Origin: a virus
IMG/VR virus record: IMGVR_UViG_3300023179_000035
Coordinates: 52,395 to 116,394 of that record
Length of the DNA stretch: 64,000 nucleotides
Reading direction: 5' to 3' (one strand)
The notes under the pieces are model-generated. The model saw only the letters and a program-made list of their open reading frames with translations. It searched no databases and was not told where the DNA came from. A program made the position numbers and the translations under genes. Shown piece by piece: positions 1-10,200 of this stretch (the stretch's first letter is position 1; every line of letters begins with the position of its first letter).

Positions 1-24
1 TGGCGACTTGACGTCGTACCGTAG
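1..24 (+). CDS. C-terminal tail of an upstream gene (partial)
   Basis: Reading from base 1 gives seven codons (WRLDVVP) and a stop at 22-24. It is probably the end of the gene preceding the tail fibre, but so short an open frame cannot be distinguished from chance. Bases 25-84 hold no recognised gene; they include the GGGAG ribosome site of the next gene. Confidence 0.25.
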   Translation, partial: WRLDVVP

Positions 25-84
25 GTCCCGCTGCAGGCCATCAGCTCCCCCGTTCCCAGATATTTAAACATCAGGGAGTTTGAC

Positions 85-3000
85 ATGTCAATATCAGCGA
101 AGTACACACCTGGCCAGGGTCTTGTCCAGTTCAATGGCGAGGATGGGGGCGTCGACTTTGGCGGCGCCCCTGTCAGTGGCTCTTTTGTCGGCGCCTTCAG
201 CGGCTCCCACACCGTCGTCGGCGATGGATCGCCTTTCCTGGTGGCCGGGGCGAACGTCGTCATCACCACCGGGTCCAATGGGTCTATCACAGTAGCGGCC
301 CCGGCCGTGCCGGCCTCCCCCGTCGGCCTTGACAAACAGGTCCAGTTCAATGACAGCGGCTCTCTGGCCGGCGACCCTGGCCTGACGTACGACAGGTACG
401 ATGGCCTCCTGACGGCGACGAAGGTCGGCACAACTTCCATCACGGCGGCCAGCGTCATTGTCTCGGGCACCACCGGTGGGCCGGGTGGAGGCTACCTCCA
501 GATGCTACCCGTCGATGCCGCGGGATCCATCCCGGCTAACCTGACCGCTTCATACGTCTACACCTCAGGCTCCACCAACGACCTCTATTTCACGCAGTAC
601 CAGGGACCATACACCAACACCACACGTCTCCGGTGGCTGGAGAGCTACATGAGCACCGGCATCCTACACGGCGGCGTGGTATCCACGACCCCGGGAACAA
701 CGACATTCAGCGTCGCTGCCGGTGAGGGAATCGTCGTCGCCCAGAACGCCTCCACTTCATCGTCACCGTACCCGACCATAAAGCTGGTCAAGTGGGATAA
801 TTTCGTAAACGTGCCGCTGGCGTACTCAGCCTCCGCCAAGATCACATACATTGGCATTGGTCCCGACGGGGACCTGATACAACAAACTCTTCCGTGGGGC
901 TCCATCAACATCAATCAACACGATGAGGCGATTGACCTGGCTGCCGTCTTGCACCTCTCCGGAAATCTCACCACCGGTGTCTTCAATGCCCCGCAGGTCT
1001 CCTACGCCTCTAACCAGCAAACTGACGACTTCTTGCGTGCCTTTGGGCCCATGAAGCTATCGGGCCACACACTGGAAGCCTCAGGCTCCACGCTGGGCAT
1101 CGTAAAGGCGGCCGGCAGGTCTTTCAAGCTGGGTGCCAACTACACGGTCGACCCGAGCCATCCCTCGACAATCGTCGAGGACACACCGGTGACTGTCTCC
1201 AAGATCGCTCGCTACTACGTCAGCGGCTCCACGCCCATCATCGACGTTGGCCCCGGGGCGGCAGGTTACACTTACATCGACCCGACACACTACAACAACA
1301 ACGGCACGCTCACCCTCGTCCCGAGCGGGTCCTGGACAATCCAACGCGTCTTCTGGGTGCCAAACTCTCCGACGGGCCTCTTCCTCGTCTACTACGGCAA
1401 CACGGCCTACGCTGACGCATCCTCAGCCCAGGGTGGCATCAACAACGAACCGTTCATCGAGGCGCCCAACTCTGCTCAGAACGCGATCCTCTTGGGGTAC
1501 ATCATCCTCAGAGAGGACTGCACGGACCTCTCTGACGGGTTGGTCATCATCCAGCAAGCCGGGCTCTTCAGGCAGGTCGGTGGCGTAGGCGTCAGCGCCC
1601 AGCCAACGGTTCCCACCCAACTGCAAGAGCTCGGAGACGTTTCCATCAGCGCCGGCTCCACGGGCGATATGTTGGTCTTCAATCAGACGACGGGCTTCTG
1701 GAGCAACTCAAAGACACTCCAGAGCTTCACGGTCGGCACCGCCAACACGACTACGACCAACGCCACGACTGTGAACGCGTCGTACTTGACAGGCTCTCTC
1801 ACGAAGCTGTCTGATGGATCGTCCTACCTCGTGGCCGGAGGAAACATGAGCGTCGTGACCGGCTCTAATGGGTCAGTCACGTTAGCCACGGTCAACAGCG
1901 GCACGATACACGGAGTGACGGCCGGAACAGGCCTGACTGGCGGAGGAACATCAGGCGTCATCGTGGTGAACCTTTCGAACACCGGATCGGCCGGAACATA
2001 CGGATCCGCTTCGCAAGTTCCCGTGTTCGTGACGGATCCGCAGGGTAGAGTAACCGCGGTATCAAACACGTCAATTCAGATAACCGAATCTCAGGTCACT
2101 GGCCTGGTGACCGACCTGGGGAACATAACGGGTTCTATTAATTCATTGTCTAGCTCGCTGGCTTCCCAGAAGGCCGACAAGATCACGACGATATCAGCTG
2201 GAACCGGGCTGGCTGGTGGTGGAGACCTCTCTGCAAACCGCACCATATCGATGCCCAACGTTGGGACCGCCGGGACCTACGGCTCCGCCGCGCTTGTCCC
2301 TGTCTTCACCACCGACGCGCAGGGCAGGGTTACAGCCGTGACCAACACTTCTGCCTCGCTGGATGCCTCCCAGGTGACCTCAGGAATTCTTTCTGTCGCC
2401 AGGGGTGGTACTGGATTGTCTTCTTCCGGATTATCTGGAAGCATCCTCACGAGCAACGGGACGGGTTGGGCCAGCTCGGTCCTGACCATCAACTCAGCCA
2501 CGGCGGTCAACAACTCCGCTACTGCGTCGATATCTGTGGCTGACCCCACCCACTCCCATCCAGTATCATCGACCACAGCGGTCAATAACTCTGCCACGGC
2601 GTCGATCTCGGTCACAGACCCGACCCACTCACACCCAATCTCTTCAACCACAGCCACCGTCCAGCCCCTGACTCTGGCGGCGCACGAGTCGTTTAACATC
2701 GCACAGAACATCGGCACCACCCTCGCTACGATCACCTTACCCGGTTCTACACCAGTCAGCCCATCGGCTCAGCCTGGAGTGCCAAGAAACATACAGGTCA
2801 ACTTTGGCAACAACTGGAACGGCGGAAACATAACGGTGGCCGGCACAGACGTCTTTGGAAATGTGGTGTCAGAGACCTTCACGTCAAATCCCGGCAACCT
2901 CGCCGTCGGAACAAAGATCTTCTCTCTCATCAACGCCAACGGTATCACCCACACCTTGAACGGTACAGGCGGAGCTGGGCATAACGCAACGGTCCAGCTT

Positions 3001-3354
3001 GACTCCTACATCGGCGTCCTGAACATCCCAGTCGCTTCTTTCTTGAAGACGTCTGTCGCCGGGCTCAACGATTCCTTCTCATCCACCAACCTATCGAGCG
3101 GCAGCTTCGGAACCACCACGTCAATCAATGGGAACGTTGTCGACGTCTGGTACACCTACCAGGTGACCCCGGTCCAGAACTCACACACCCACGTGATAAC
3201 CAGCGGGTCAACTGGCATCACTGCGACCGACGCAGGCCACAACCACACACAGAACTCCCACACGCACGTGCTGACCAGCGGCTCTACAGGGATCACCGCA
3301 AGTGACGCAGGCCACAACCACACGCAGGCTTCGCATACCCATACACACAGCTAA
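85..3354 (+). CDS. Tail fibre / receptor-binding protein with His-rich tip
   Basis: A 1089-residue Gly/Ser/Thr-rich protein of tail-fibre composition, preceded by a GGGAG site 6 bases from the ATG. Residues ~610-775 hold two copies of a common fibre repeat (AGTYGSA...VPVF.TD.QGRVTAV). Residues ~805-860 hold a tandem repeat containing DPTHSHP. The C-terminus repeats SHTHV.TSGSTGIT and DAGHNHTQ and ends in HTHTHS. Established knowledge: HxH motifs in T4-type long and short tail fibres coordinate iron along a thin trimeric needle; the same role is inferred here. It converges on the LamG gene and probably acts in host attachment. Exact fibre type cannot be assigned. Confidence 0.8.
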   Translation: MSISAKYTPGQGLVQFNGEDGGVDFGGAPVSGSFVGAFSGSHTVVGDGSPFLVAGANVVITTGSNGSITVAAPAVPASPVGLDKQVQFNDSGSLAGDPGLTYDRYDGLLTATKVGTTSITAASVIVSGTTGGPGGGYLQMLPVDAAGSIPANLTASYVYTSGSTNDLYFTQYQGPYTNTTRLRWLESYMSTGILHGGVVSTTPGTTTFSVAAGEGIVVAQNASTSSSPYPTIKLVKWDNFVNVPLAYSASAKITYIGIGPDGDLIQQTLPWGSININQHDEAIDLAAVLHLSGNLTTGVFNAPQVSYASNQQTDDFLRAFGPMKLSGHTLEASGSTLGIVKAAGRSFKLGANYTVDPSHPSTIVEDTPVTVSKIARYYVSGSTPIIDVGPGAAGYTYIDPTHYNNNGTLTLVPSGSWTIQRVFWVPNSPTGLFLVYYGNTAYADASSAQGGINNEPFIEAPNSAQNAILLGYIILREDCTDLSDGLVIIQQAGLFRQVGGVGVSAQPTVPTQLQELGDVSISAGSTGDMLVFNQTTGFWSNSKTLQSFTVGTANTTTTNATTVNASYLTGSLTKLSDGSSYLVAGGNMSVVTGSNGSVTLATVNSGTIHGVTAGTGLTGGGTSGVIVVNLSNTGSAGTYGSASQVPVFVTDPQGRVTAVSNTSIQITESQVTGLVTDLGNITGSINSLSSSLASQKADKITTISAGTGLAGGGDLSANRTISMPNVGTAGTYGSAALVPVFTTDAQGRVTAVTNTSASLDASQVTSGILSVARGGTGLSSSGLSGSILTSNGTGWASSVLTINSATAVNNSATASISVADPTHSHPVSSTTAVNNSATASISVTDPTHSHPISSTTATVQPLTLAAHESFNIAQNIGTTLATITLPGSTPVSPSAQPGVPRNIQVNFGNNWNGGNITVAGTDVFGNVVSETFTSNPGNLAVGTKIFSLINANGITHTLNGTGGAGHNATVQLDSYIGVLNIPVASFLKTSVAGLNDSFSSTNLSSGSFGTTTSINGNVVDVWYTYQVTPVQNSHTHVITSGSTGITATDAGHNHTQNSHTHVLTSGSTGITASDAGHNHTQASHTHTHS
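1909..2407 (+). repeat. Tail-fibre coding repeat, two copies
   Basis: Two related blocks, about 1909-2113 and 2188-2407. Each encodes AGTGL.GGG, then GTYGSA, VPVF.TD, QGRVTAV.NTS, a typical modular phage-fibre repeat. Confidence 0.7.
2494..2655 (+). repeat. Tandem repeat in tail-fibre gene
   Basis: Two consecutive ~80-base units encode NNSATASISV.DPTHSHP.SSTTA. The differences are mostly synonymous or conservative, which suggests an old duplication kept by selection. Confidence 0.7.
3181..3351 (+). repeat. His-rich tandem repeat at fibre tip
   Basis: Two copies of a unit encoding SHTHV.TSGSTGIT and DAGHNHTQ, plus a partial third ending in HTHTHS. The HxH spacing resembles the iron-binding tips of T4 gp12/gp37-type fibres. 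Confidence 0.75.
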
Positions 3355-3363
3355 GGGATTGCC

Positions 3364-5463
3364 TTACAGCCCGTACGTCGCCTTGTCGTTGAGCCACAGC
3401 TGTTGGACCTGCGCATCAGTAAGCGCGGCGAATTCACCATAGACCTCTACCTTACCGATGTCGCCCAGGAAGTAGCCGCTGTCAAACAGCCCGCCACCCC
3501 AGCCCACCCATGAGGCGATACGCCAGTACGCACCTTCGTACTGGTATGGTGACGCGGTGATCGTCCCCTCGAGGTTTCCGTCGACGTAGATCTTCACGGT
3601 GCCTGTCCCAGTCGCCTGCGTGTTTGGGTCGAAGATGCAGGATGCGACGCAGTGGTGCCACACGCCGTCGTTGACGGGAGTCGTCGACAGGACCGTCCGC
3701 TGCATCGTGTCGAACACGCCGAACCCCAAGAGGCCCGTCGTGTCCTGCACGAACATGTGCCGATCATAACCCGAAGAGCCCTGGCCCACCTGGTTGTTCT
3801 CGAACCCGATGATCTTGCGGTCTGTCCACGGGGTCTTGACCCAGGCGGCCACGGTGAAGGTGTTCATCCCGGGTGACATGAGAGCTGATGTGTACGCATA
3901 CTGTCCAGACATGTCTCCGCCGTAAGTCACCCGTGGTGGTGATGCTGAGACTGTAGGCCCGTTGACGAGATGTGCAGCGTTTCCGGGTGCACCGATGAGA
4001 CCCGCGTAGGCTCCCGTGTCGGGTATAATTCCTGCGTCGTAGTTGGCTGGATCCCACCTGAAGTAGGGTGTTGGCAGCGATACTGGGGGAAGCGGATACC
4101 TGCTCTTTAGGCTCTCGTAGCTTCCTGAGACGTCTACACTGCTAAGCGCCCTGTCGTAGATCTTGACGAAGGGTATCGAGCCAGACACGTAGGACGTAGC
4201 GTCGTTGTAACCGTCCCACCGACGCCCGATGTTGACGTCTCCACCAGACGTCAGGCTGACCGAGCTCCACGCCGTCGAACCGCTGCTCGCTCCGTTGATG
4301 TAGAACTTGACGTCTGACCCGTCGTACGTCGCGGCGAGGTGATACCACGTGTCCGTTACTGGGGTTAGAGTGTTAGGCGCGTTCTGCCAGCCGCCGCCCA
4401 TAACGTTCTTGTACAGCCCACCAGCAATCTCGCTAGTGTCGTTGTTGCCTATCGAGAAGTTGACGTCATTGCCCCCATAATTGTTGGTAATCACGCCCAA
4501 TGAACTAATGTTTGTCACGTCGCTGAACTTGACCCAGGTCTCCACCGTCCACCGTGTCAGGTCACCGAGGTCAGGCACTGTGGCGGCCTGGGTGCTGTCG
4601 GCATCGAACAGGATCGTGCCGCTGTTCGCCGAGCTGTAGGCCGGAGAGTTGAGCAGCGTCGCGTCGTTGTGCCACAGCCCGAGGTCGGACCACGTGGACC
4701 CGCTGCCGGGATAAGACGCCGGGATCGCTGCATCTAGGTAGACGAGCGGGCCGGCATACCTCGTGTTGAGGGAGTTGTAGCTGTTCGTCACCTCGGTCGC
4801 GGTGATCGGCCTGTCGTACAGCCTGACCACAGCGATGTCCCCATCGGTGAATGAGCTGTCACCATCGTACTGCCCGATCTGCAGGTAGCTGGTCCGTGTG
4901 GTGACGGAGCACGTCTTGGTGTCAGACGCCACGAGGACGCCGTCCCTGTACAGCTTGGACAGGCCAGAGGCCCTGTCCCATGTCCCCACGAGGTGGTACC
5001 AGACCCCAGTCTCGATGGGTCCGGGGTCGAAGACCTGTTCGCCTGCCGCGACCTCCCACCTGATCTCTCCGCCGCTGGTGTAGATCAGGTTCATGTAGCC
5101 CGGGCTGTTAAAGACGACGATGCCCTGTTGCACTGCGAGGTCACGGAACTTGACGTAGACCTCCATCGTGAAGCCCTCCGTCAGGTCGACCGTCACGTCG
5201 CTCGGCGTTGTGGCGAAACCGTCTGTACCGTTGAAGTCTACTCTACCGCTGTGGTAGGCGTATCCGCCCTGCAGCGTCGCTGGGACCCCACTAATCAGGT
5301 CTGTCCACGTCGTCCCAGCCCCTGGGTATGAAGTTGGGTTGCCGGCGTCAAAGAAGAGGACAGGCCCGCGGAGAGCTGCCTGATTCTCTTGGTAGCTAAA
5401 CCCGTTGCCGAAGCCGTACGACTGGGCGAAGTTGAACGTCTGGTTGAAGCCAAAGTTCGACAT
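3364..5463 (-). CDS. LamG / concanavalin-like triple-domain adhesin
   Basis: A 699-residue protein made of three successive LamG/ConA-like jelly-roll units, at about residues 30-240, 240-455 and 465-699. Each contains a W..L segment, a T.E.WVKF-like strand (GFTMEVYVKF, WTVETWVKF, FTVAAWVK), a WYHL or WHHC strand, a YIDG-like hairpin and a closing LYDR/IYDR or VYGEF segment. Such domains bind carbohydrate. The second gene of a minus-strand pair, it starts one base after the upstream gene stops, so the two are probably cotranscribed. Inferred role: virion decoration or tail-fibre adhesin binding host surface glycans. No catalytic residues are apparent. Confidence 0.75.
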   Translation of the reverse strand: MSNFGFNQTFNFAQSYGFGNGFSYQENQAALRGPVLFFDAGNPTSYPGAGTTWTDLISGVPATLQGGYAYHSGRVDFNGTDGFATTPSDVTVDLTEGFTMEVYVKFRDLAVQQGIVVFNSPGYMNLIYTSGGEIRWEVAAGEQVFDPGPIETGVWYHLVGTWDRASGLSKLYRDGVLVASDTKTCSVTTRTSYLQIGQYDGDSSFTDGDIAVVRLYDRPITATEVTNSYNSLNTRYAGPLVYLDAAIPASYPGSGSTWSDLGLWHNDATLLNSPAYSSANSGTILFDADSTQAATVPDLGDLTRWTVETWVKFSDVTNISSLGVITNNYGGNDVNFSIGNNDTSEIAGGLYKNVMGGGWQNAPNTLTPVTDTWYHLAATYDGSDVKFYINGASSGSTAWSSVSLTSGGDVNIGRRWDGYNDATSYVSGSIPFVKIYDRALSSVDVSGSYESLKSRYPLPPVSLPTPYFRWDPANYDAGIIPDTGAYAGLIGAPGNAAHLVNGPTVSASPPRVTYGGDMSGQYAYTSALMSPGMNTFTVAAWVKTPWTDRKIIGFENNQVGQGSSGYDRHMFVQDTTGLLGFGVFDTMQRTVLSTTPVNDGVWHHCVASCIFDPNTQATGTGTVKIYVDGNLEGTITASPYQYEGAYWRIASWVGWGGGLFDSGYFLGDIGKVEVYGEFAALTDAQVQQLWLNDKATYGL

Positions 5464-5464
5464 C

Positions 5465-5857
5465 TCAGCCGACGCCGCCGTAGCCGTTCGACCCCGTGAT
5501 TGTCACAAAGTTCCTAGACGGGATGAACGTCAGCCCGCCGATGACTGTGTACGTCGGCGTGCCAGCTGAGCCTGAGATGAAGAGCCTGTCTACTCGCATG
5601 TCTGCCGAGAAAGACTCCGTGCCGTTGAGGATGAAGTAGTTGGAGTTGCTGGGCAGCAGGCCGTTCTCAGTGAAGGCCACTGCGATGTTAGAGCCGCTCG
5701 GGCTGGTGTTCCTGACGATGATGAACCTGGCGACGTAGCCGAAGTCTATCTCGTGGACATCCCCCAAGGCCACCTGGGAAGACGTGACGTACGGGGTGGC
5801 AGATATCTGGTAAGAGGAGACGTAACCCTCGGCTGGGACAGCATAATTTAGTGGCAT
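5465..5857 (-). CDS. Small structural-type beta-rich protein, function unknown
   Basis: A 130-residue protein, Gly/Ser/Val-rich, without cysteine, with alternating hydrophobic strands and no transmembrane segment. It begins MPLNYAVPAEGY after an AAGGTG ribosome site. It is the first gene of the minus-strand pair with the LamG protein, which suggests a small head- or tail-associated protein, perhaps an adaptor for the adhesin. An ATAGTTAA box lies 18 bases upstream of the start. No family recognised. Confidence 0.6.
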   Translation of the reverse strand: MPLNYAVPAEGYVSSYQISATPYVTSSQVALGDVHEIDFGYVARFIIVRNTSPSGSNIAVAFTENGLLPSNSNYFILNGTESFSADMRVDRLFISGSAGTPTYTVIGGLTFIPSRNFVTITGSNGYGGVG

Positions 5858-5875
5858 CTAATCACCTTGCTGCTC

Positions 5876-5883
5876 TTAACTAT
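5876..5883 (-). promoter_or_regulatory. ATAGTTAA box, candidate phage promoter
   Basis: A perfect octamer on the minus strand, 18 bases before the 5857 start codon, with a ribosome site in between. It is intergenic, so it cannot be an accident of a stop codon. Confidence 0.5.
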
Positions 5884-5976
5884 CTAGGACGCTTCTTAGT
5901 TGTAGCTTCTTCCTACTCTGGTTATTGTTAGATAATTGTGTAGCTGCAGTGGGCAGAAGTAAACGTGTCTCATGGC

Positions 5977-5988
5977 AGGAATATTCCT
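5977..5988. promoter_or_regulatory. Perfect palindrome AGGAATATTCCT in divergent region
   Basis: A 12-base perfect palindrome in the 222-base gap (5858-6079) between divergent structural genes. It may be an operator. A half-like AGGAATATT also occurs before the small gene at 52465. Nothing else was recognised in the gap apart from the ATAGTTAA box and a GGAG site. Confidence 0.25.
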
Positions 5989-6079
5989 AGTGCCCCCAGG
6001 GGCGGCTATTTGCAGTTTGGTAATAAGTTTTACTGGCCGCTGCCCAAGAGTGTAGGTTTGGCGGCAGGAGAGCAACAGC

Positions 6080-6952
6080 ATGTCAGACGACCGCGAGAAT
6101 CGCAACGCAGTGTTCCAGGGACAGGTTTCAGCCCCGCCGGGAGTCCAGCCGGGCATGCCGACGACGACGATGGCCGACAGGGTCAAGGCGGACTTTGGCC
6201 TCGACATTCCGGTGGAGCTCGTCCCCCTGCCGTCCAGCGGCAGGGTCTACCCGCAGGGGTCAGCCCTGGCCGACAGGGAAGCCTTGGAGATTCGGGCCAT
6301 GACAGCCCGCGAGGAGGACATCCTGACCAGTAGGGCCCTCCTGAAGAAGGGCACCGCCATCACTGAGCTCATCCGGTCATGCATCGTCGACAAGAGCGTC
6401 AACGTGTCTGACATGCTGATCGGTGACAGGAACGCCCTGATGGTGGCCGTTAGGATCACGGGGTACGGCCCTGAGTACCCAGTGGAGCTGGAGTGTCCAG
6501 ACTGCGACACTAACACCCAACACACCTTCAACCTGGCCGAGCTCCAGATCCGCAGGCTGGCGATCGACCCCGTGGTCGAGGGCAGCAACGCCTTCGAGTT
6601 CGCCCTGCCCGTCTCCAAGAAGAACGTCCGCTTCAAGTTCCTGACGGGACGGGACGAGGACGACATGATGGCCCTGGCCGAGAAGCAGAAGAAGCATGGG
6701 CTCGGCAACGAGTCAGCCGTCACCACAGCGCTACAGTACGCTATCGTGGCTGTGGACGGCGTGACCGACAGGGCCAAGATCTCTAACTTCATCAAGAGCA
6801 TGCCGGCCCGCGACTCTAGGGCCCTTCGCACTTACATCAAAGACAACGAGCCAGGCATCGTGATGCGGCAGGACGTGGCCTGCGACAAGTGCGGCCACTC
6901 AGAGGAGGTCGACATGCCGCTCGGCGTCAACTTTTTTTGGCCTTCGACATGA
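6080..6952 (+). CDS. Baseplate hub / tail assembly protein, T4 gp26-like
   Basis: A 290-residue protein. The segments LPSSGRVYP, IRAMTAREEDIL and a GDRN.LM.A.RITGYG core (residues ~50-135) are typical of T4 gp26-type baseplate hub assembly proteins. A CPDC pair near residue 140 and a CDKC pair near residue 270 probably form a zinc site. It ends FFWPST at a T7 run. Next come a gp51-like reading frame and then the tape measure, the position where tailed phages place tail assembly chaperones. A GGAG site precedes the ATG. Inferred role: chaperoning the baseplate hub or tape measure. Confidence 0.7.
   Translation: MSDDRENRNAVFQGQVSAPPGVQPGMPTTTMADRVKADFGLDIPVELVPLPSSGRVYPQGSALADREALEIRAMTAREEDILTSRALLKKGTAITELIRSCIVDKSVNVSDMLIGDRNALMVAVRITGYGPEYPVELECPDCDTNTQHTFNLAELQIRRLAIDPVVEGSNAFEFALPVSKKNVRFKFLTGRDEDDMMALAEKQKKHGLGNESAVTTALQYAIVAVDGVTDRAKISNFIKSMPARDSRALRTYIKDNEPGIVMRQDVACDKCGHSEEVDMPLGVNFFWPST
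6932..6938 (+). promoter_or_regulatory. T7 slippery run, candidate programmed frameshift
   Basis: Seven T's are read AAC TTT TTT TGG in frame. Slipping +1 or -2 on TTT codons continues in the gp51-like frame for 89 codons. Location just before the tape measure fits the tail-chaperone frameshift paradigm. A homopolymer sequencing error (7 for 6 T) would look identical. Confidence 0.45.
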
Positions 6953-7208
6953 GGACAGGGAGGGGATCATCCTTGAGCCCACTTTCCTGCTGATGTACTA
7001 CGGTGGTTTCACCTTCACAGAGGCCTACAACATACCCGTCTCCTACAAGAGGTGGTTCGTAGACCGCCTCGTCCAAGAGCTGACGCGGAAGGGGCCGGAC
7101 GGCTCCGATGCCCCGACCCGGGCCGCCCACGCAGACACCCCAGATGTCAGGGCCATGCAGGGGCGGTCTCGGGAGCAGGTACCGTCCCGCCTGAGGCGCT
7201 TTACGTGA
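6939..7208 (+). CDS. T4 gp51-like baseplate assembly segment in overlapping frame
   Basis: An open frame of 89 codons begins GLRHEDREGIILEP and continues LLMYYGGFTFTEAYNIPVSY and KRWFVDRLVQEL. This is the pattern of small T4 gp51-type baseplate/tail assembly factors. The only in-frame ATG (6993) would discard the conserved-looking HEDREGIILEP segment, so expression by a frameshift at 6932-6938, giving a ~375-residue fusion, is plausible. The alternative is a 71-residue protein started at 6993. It lies directly before the tape measure. Confidence 0.5.
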   Translation, partial: GLRHEDREGIILEPTFLLMYYGGFTFTEAYNIPVSYKRWFVDRLVQELTRKGPDGSDAPTRAAHADTPDVRAMQGRSREQVPSRLRRFT

Positions 7209-7252
7209 CCCTTTTGCTGCGTCTCCACTACTTAGTCTGACAGGGGTGACGC

Positions 7253-10200
7253 TTGGCTAAAAGAAAAGGCGGCAAGGGCGGCGGTGAGCCGTACGATTTT
7301 TCTGCGCAGGCTACTGCCATGGCGGCCATGGCGGCCAGCATGGAGAACATCAATGAGAAGCTGACTAGCACCATTGAGGGCCAGCTTAAAGTGCTAGAGC
7401 AGCTCCAGAAGACGCTGGCCTCTCTCGCCGAGGCCGGAGAGGGGCCGGTCGCTGACGCCGCCGCTAACACGTCTAAGGCGGCCGAGGGGGCGCAACAGGT
7501 CAACGAGTCCCTAGAGGACATCATAAAAAACATGGACGAAGCCGGCGGGTCCGCCGCCTCCCTCGCGCAGGCTATAGCGAAAGCCTACGGCCGGCCAGAG
7601 CCCCAAAAGTTCAAGACCCTTCAGGGGCAGCTGGCCAAGGGGGCCAAGAAGTTCATCGACCAGTACAAGAACACTTCCAGCGTCCTGCTCTTCTTCCAGG
7701 GCCTGTCCCAGGGCGTCCAGAACGCCATGAACGTCTTGAAGGGCGCCACGTCTATAGCTACCAGCCTGGCCTCCTCGCTCTTCAACATCGGCTTCGCCAT
7801 CGCCTCCATACCGTTCCAGATGTTCCAGAAGCTGATGGACTTCGCCGCCAAGGCCACCGGTGGCACCGAGTTCGCCCAGGCCCGAGAGAACGTCCGCAAG
7901 TACTTCGGCGACCTGAGGACTGGGACCTCCGCCATGGTGCTAGACGTCGGCACAAAGATGCAGGGCTTCGCGAAGAACACAGGCCTGAGCCTCTACAGCG
8001 TCTTTGGGGACGCCGCCGAGATGCTCAACTACGTCAACGAGATGGCCCAGGGCATCGGGGCCGCCCTGCCCTCAATGCTCAAGTCCTTTGGCAAGAAACA
8101 GCAGGGCACGCTCTTCGCCTTCGCCAAGGGCCTAGGCCTAGGAGCGGAGGAGATGAGGTCAATCGGCCTCTACGCTCTCGCTTCAGGCAAGGACGCCAAG
8201 CATGTCTTTCAGGACATGACCAAGATGGCCCTGCAGCTGGAGAAGGCCTACGGCGATAACGCTAAGGTCTTGGGCAGGGACGTCGGCAAGGCCATCAAGG
8301 ACGTTGGTGTCTTCGGCAACGCCACCGTGGAGACCCTCTTCAAGGGCGCCACTTACGCTCGCGGCCTTGGGGTAGAACTGGACCACATTAAGGGCACGCT
8401 AGGCGCTTTCGGCACCTTCGAGCAGGCCGCTGACAACGTCTCTATGCTGACGCAGGCCTTTGGCGCCAACATTGACACCATGGAGCTGCTGCAGGCGGGT
8501 GCCGGCGGCGACGCCGCTAAGCAGGTAGACATCCTTCGAAAGTCACTGTTCAGTGCCGGCGTCTCTGCCGACACGATGAACAACTACAACCTCAAGCTGT
8601 TGGCCTCTAGCACTGGCCTGTCAGAAGAGGTGGCCCGTACCGTCTTTTCTATGAACAACCAGGGCAGGTCGCTGCAGGACATCCAGAAGCAGGCTGACGC
8701 GGCCAAGAAGAAGGAGGAGGCCTACCAGGAGACACTTCGGCGTCTCGCTCCATCCATCGAGAGGGTGGTGAGGCAGTTCGAGATGGTGGGGTCCTTCTTC
8801 GAGATGTTCTTCAAGGGGATGGCCAGGGCCCTTGTCATGTTCGGCCCCTTTAGGGACGTCGTCTTCGACATCAGGAAGGCCCTGATGCACACCTTCCAGA
8901 TCGGCTTCCAGTTCGGCATGAAGTTCTTCGGCATCCTCGAGAACACTTTCGGTCTCTTCACTGCGATGCACAACTTTTTCAAGCAGGGTGGCATAGAGAA
9001 GTTCTTTAATACCTTCTCGGGTATCTTGGAGAGGTTCACTCGGTCACTCGCTACGGGCCAGGGTGACGTGAAAGGGCTGCTCGACGACTTCTCGAGGCTC
9101 ATCACTGACTTCTTCAGCGGCAACAATCCAGCATTCGCCGGCATAGCCGCCTCCTTCCAGAAGATCATGGCGGTCGTCGGGGCCACCATAGGCGCCGGCA
9201 TTAGGGCGCTATCGCCCATGGTAATCAACGCCCTCGACTTCCTTATCAACCTCATCATCGACCCAAAGAGGGCGGACGCCCAGATAAACCAGGCAACGGG
9301 CATTATGGGCCCATTCGTCATGCCCATCTACACTGCCCTGCGCGAGAACCTTCCAAAGATAGCGTCCAAGATGGGTGACCTGCTGTGGGAGCTTTTAGGA
9401 CTCGCTCGGGCTGAGCTATGGAAGGGCAGAGATTTTATGCTTCTTGGCATGTCATTTGGAACTGCCTTAGCCTCATATGCTCTAATACCGGGTATTATTA
9501 AATTTGGTCTCGGAAGATTGTTTCAAAGTTCGGCTACTAGCGCTATTACACAAGCGATCTATCAGGCGGCAGCGGCTGCAGAGGCAGGTAAGGCTGGAGA
9601 ATTAGCTGCCTCGCAGCTAAGTCAAGGTTGGATATCCTATCTTGGAAATCCTGTAAGTACAGCGATGTTTAAAACATCATTTACTTCTTTCTTAGGGGCT
9701 GCGGGACTTCTTGCAGCGTCCTTCACCGCAGGATGGGCATTAGGTAAAATGATTGCTGATTCTGTCGGCCAAGGGATGAGAGATAATGCAAAACAATCTG
9801 CTGACAGCGCTGATAAATTCACAAAAGATATATTGGCCGAGCAAGATAAGAAGAAAAAAATTGAAATAGCTAAAAAAGAACTTGAAGAACAGCAGGCATT
9901 AAGACAAAAAGCCAAAGAAGACGCAGAGAAGCTTAGTTGGGCTGAAACAGGCATGGTAGCAGGCGTAGGAGCACTAGGATTTGTTGGAGGGTCAATTGTA
10001 GCGCCAGGCGCAGGATCAGTTGCAGGTGCAGTAGGCTTATCAGCTGCCGCCGGGGTGGCTTTTAAAGCAGCAAAAATGAAGGAATTTGATGCGAATGCAG
10101 CTGCATTTGACCTAAGGATTATGAGTGCTCAATCAATTATTGATGCGTATGAAAATCCAAGCAGTCCTGCCTATAAAGCGCGTGAAAATGCTGAAGCACA

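Noticed and set aside
2277-2735. Minus-strand ORF opposite the tail fibre
   Set aside because: It mirrors the codon pattern of the plus-strand gene, has no start signal and no recognisable domain. Many other such shadows were excluded in the same way.
3353-3370. Terminator between convergent fibre and LamG genes
   Set aside because: Only a 5-base stem (TAAGG/CCTTA) and no T run; too weak to call.
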